From an uncultured Verrucomicrobiota bacterium (lineage in GTDB: Bacteria > Verrucomicrobiota > Kiritimatiellia > RFP12 > UBA1067), in assembly GCA_946543025.1 (NCBI GenBank), contig CAMNLN010000198.1, positions 1 through 6,715 on the forward strand: a stretch of DNA of 6,715 nucleotides, given 5' to 3'. The position numbers and the translations under genes were made by a program. Below are positions 6,435-6,715 of the stretch, piece by piece; positions within the stretch are counted from its first letter, which is position 1; each line of letters opens with the position of its first letter. Under the pieces are notes generated by a model, which made no database searches, was not told where the DNA came from, and was given only the letters and a program-made list of their open reading frames with translations.

Positions 6435-6715
6435 ATGAAGCCGGTCGAGAGAATCAACTTTGCCATCGTTGCCGTCACGGCGGCGCTCTTCCTCGGCATC
6501 TCCGCCTTTGTCGCGTTCAGCACGTCGAAGATGATGGAGAACGAGGCGCGCAGCACGGTCGAAAACGTCGTGAAGGCGACGGTCGGCCGCATCGACCGCC
6601 TGATGGCGTCGGTGGAGAGCGCGGTGGAGAATTCGGCCTGGATCGTGGGTGAGCGGCTCACCGATCCCGACTACATGTTCAAGATCACGGGCGAGCTCGT
6701 TCAGAACAACCCGTT
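6435..6715 (+). CDS. N-terminus of a membrane-anchored sensor protein (partial, runs off the right edge)
   Basis: An ATG 13 bp after the accD stop opens a frame with no stop to the end of the window, giving 93 residues. Residues about 9-29 form one hydrophobic membrane segment. A charged helical stretch follows (SKMMENEARSTVENVVKATV), then an amphipathic helix ending in NSAWIVGERL and a DPDYMFKITGELVQNNP segment. This layout resembles the start of a double-Cache sensor domain, as found in SpoIIE/RsbU-type phosphatases, histidine kinases and chemoreceptors. The output domain lies beyond the window, so the protein class is undecided. There is no clear Shine-Dalgarno sequence upstream (CTCGTAGCAAAC), so translation may depend on coupling to accD. 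The coding frame is supported by its G/C-rich third positions. Confidence 0.65.
   Translation, partial: MKPVERINFAIVAVTAALFLGISAFVAFSTSKMMENEARSTVENVVKATVGRIDRLMASVESAVENSAWIVGERLTDPDYMFKITGELVQNNP

Noticed and set aside
5468..6661. A 397-codon minus-strand open frame opposite accD and the following gene
   Set aside because: It lies across accD, whose + strand identity is unambiguous, and its translation shows no family motif.

Overview
The window is a GC-rich bacterial segment, with G or C at most third codon positions. All six genes lie on the + strand and are tightly packed: gaps of 17, 3, 41 and 13 bp plus one 4-bp overlap. Five are complete and the sixth runs off the right edge. I see no RNA gene, mobile element, CRISPR array or convincing terminator. 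The gene content suggests a member of the PVC group, with Kiritimatiellota or Lentisphaerota my best guess: a Tat-exported sugar isomerase-like lipoprotein, an EF-hand membrane protein I cannot name, and a sensor protein with a large extracytoplasmic domain. This placement is from memory of family style, not from a search.

Layout. Positions 1-97 are a leader region. It has an extended -10 promoter (TGATATAAT, 40-48), a perfect 7-bp hairpin (61-79) and a Shine-Dalgarno sequence. It drives a Tat-signal, probably lipidated TIM-barrel protein of the xylose isomerase-like (AP_endonuc_2) superfamily (98-1036). Next is a 692-aa protein (1054-3132) with a canonical EF-hand loop, a large uncharacterised middle region, about three C-terminal membrane segments and a cysteine-rich tail. 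A D-hexose-6-phosphate mutarotase/aldose 1-epimerase-like enzyme (3129-4067) overlaps its stop by 4 bp. Then come an AMP-forming acyl-CoA/acyl-ACP synthetase (4071-5543), the acetyl-CoA carboxylase beta subunit AccD (5585-6421), and the N-terminus of a membrane-anchored sensor protein (6435 to the edge).

How the genes may fit together. Only one clear promoter is visible and the spacing is operon-like, so all six could share a transcript, with the 41-bp gap before accD the likeliest break. There are two functional themes. One is sugar handling (exported isomerase-like protein and mutarotase). The other is acyl activation and fatty-acid synthesis (acyl-adenylating ligase and AccD). The least explained gene is the EF-hand membrane protein, which is translationally coupled to the mutarotase. 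No complete novel multi-gene system (defence, biosynthetic cluster or mobile island) can be demonstrated here.
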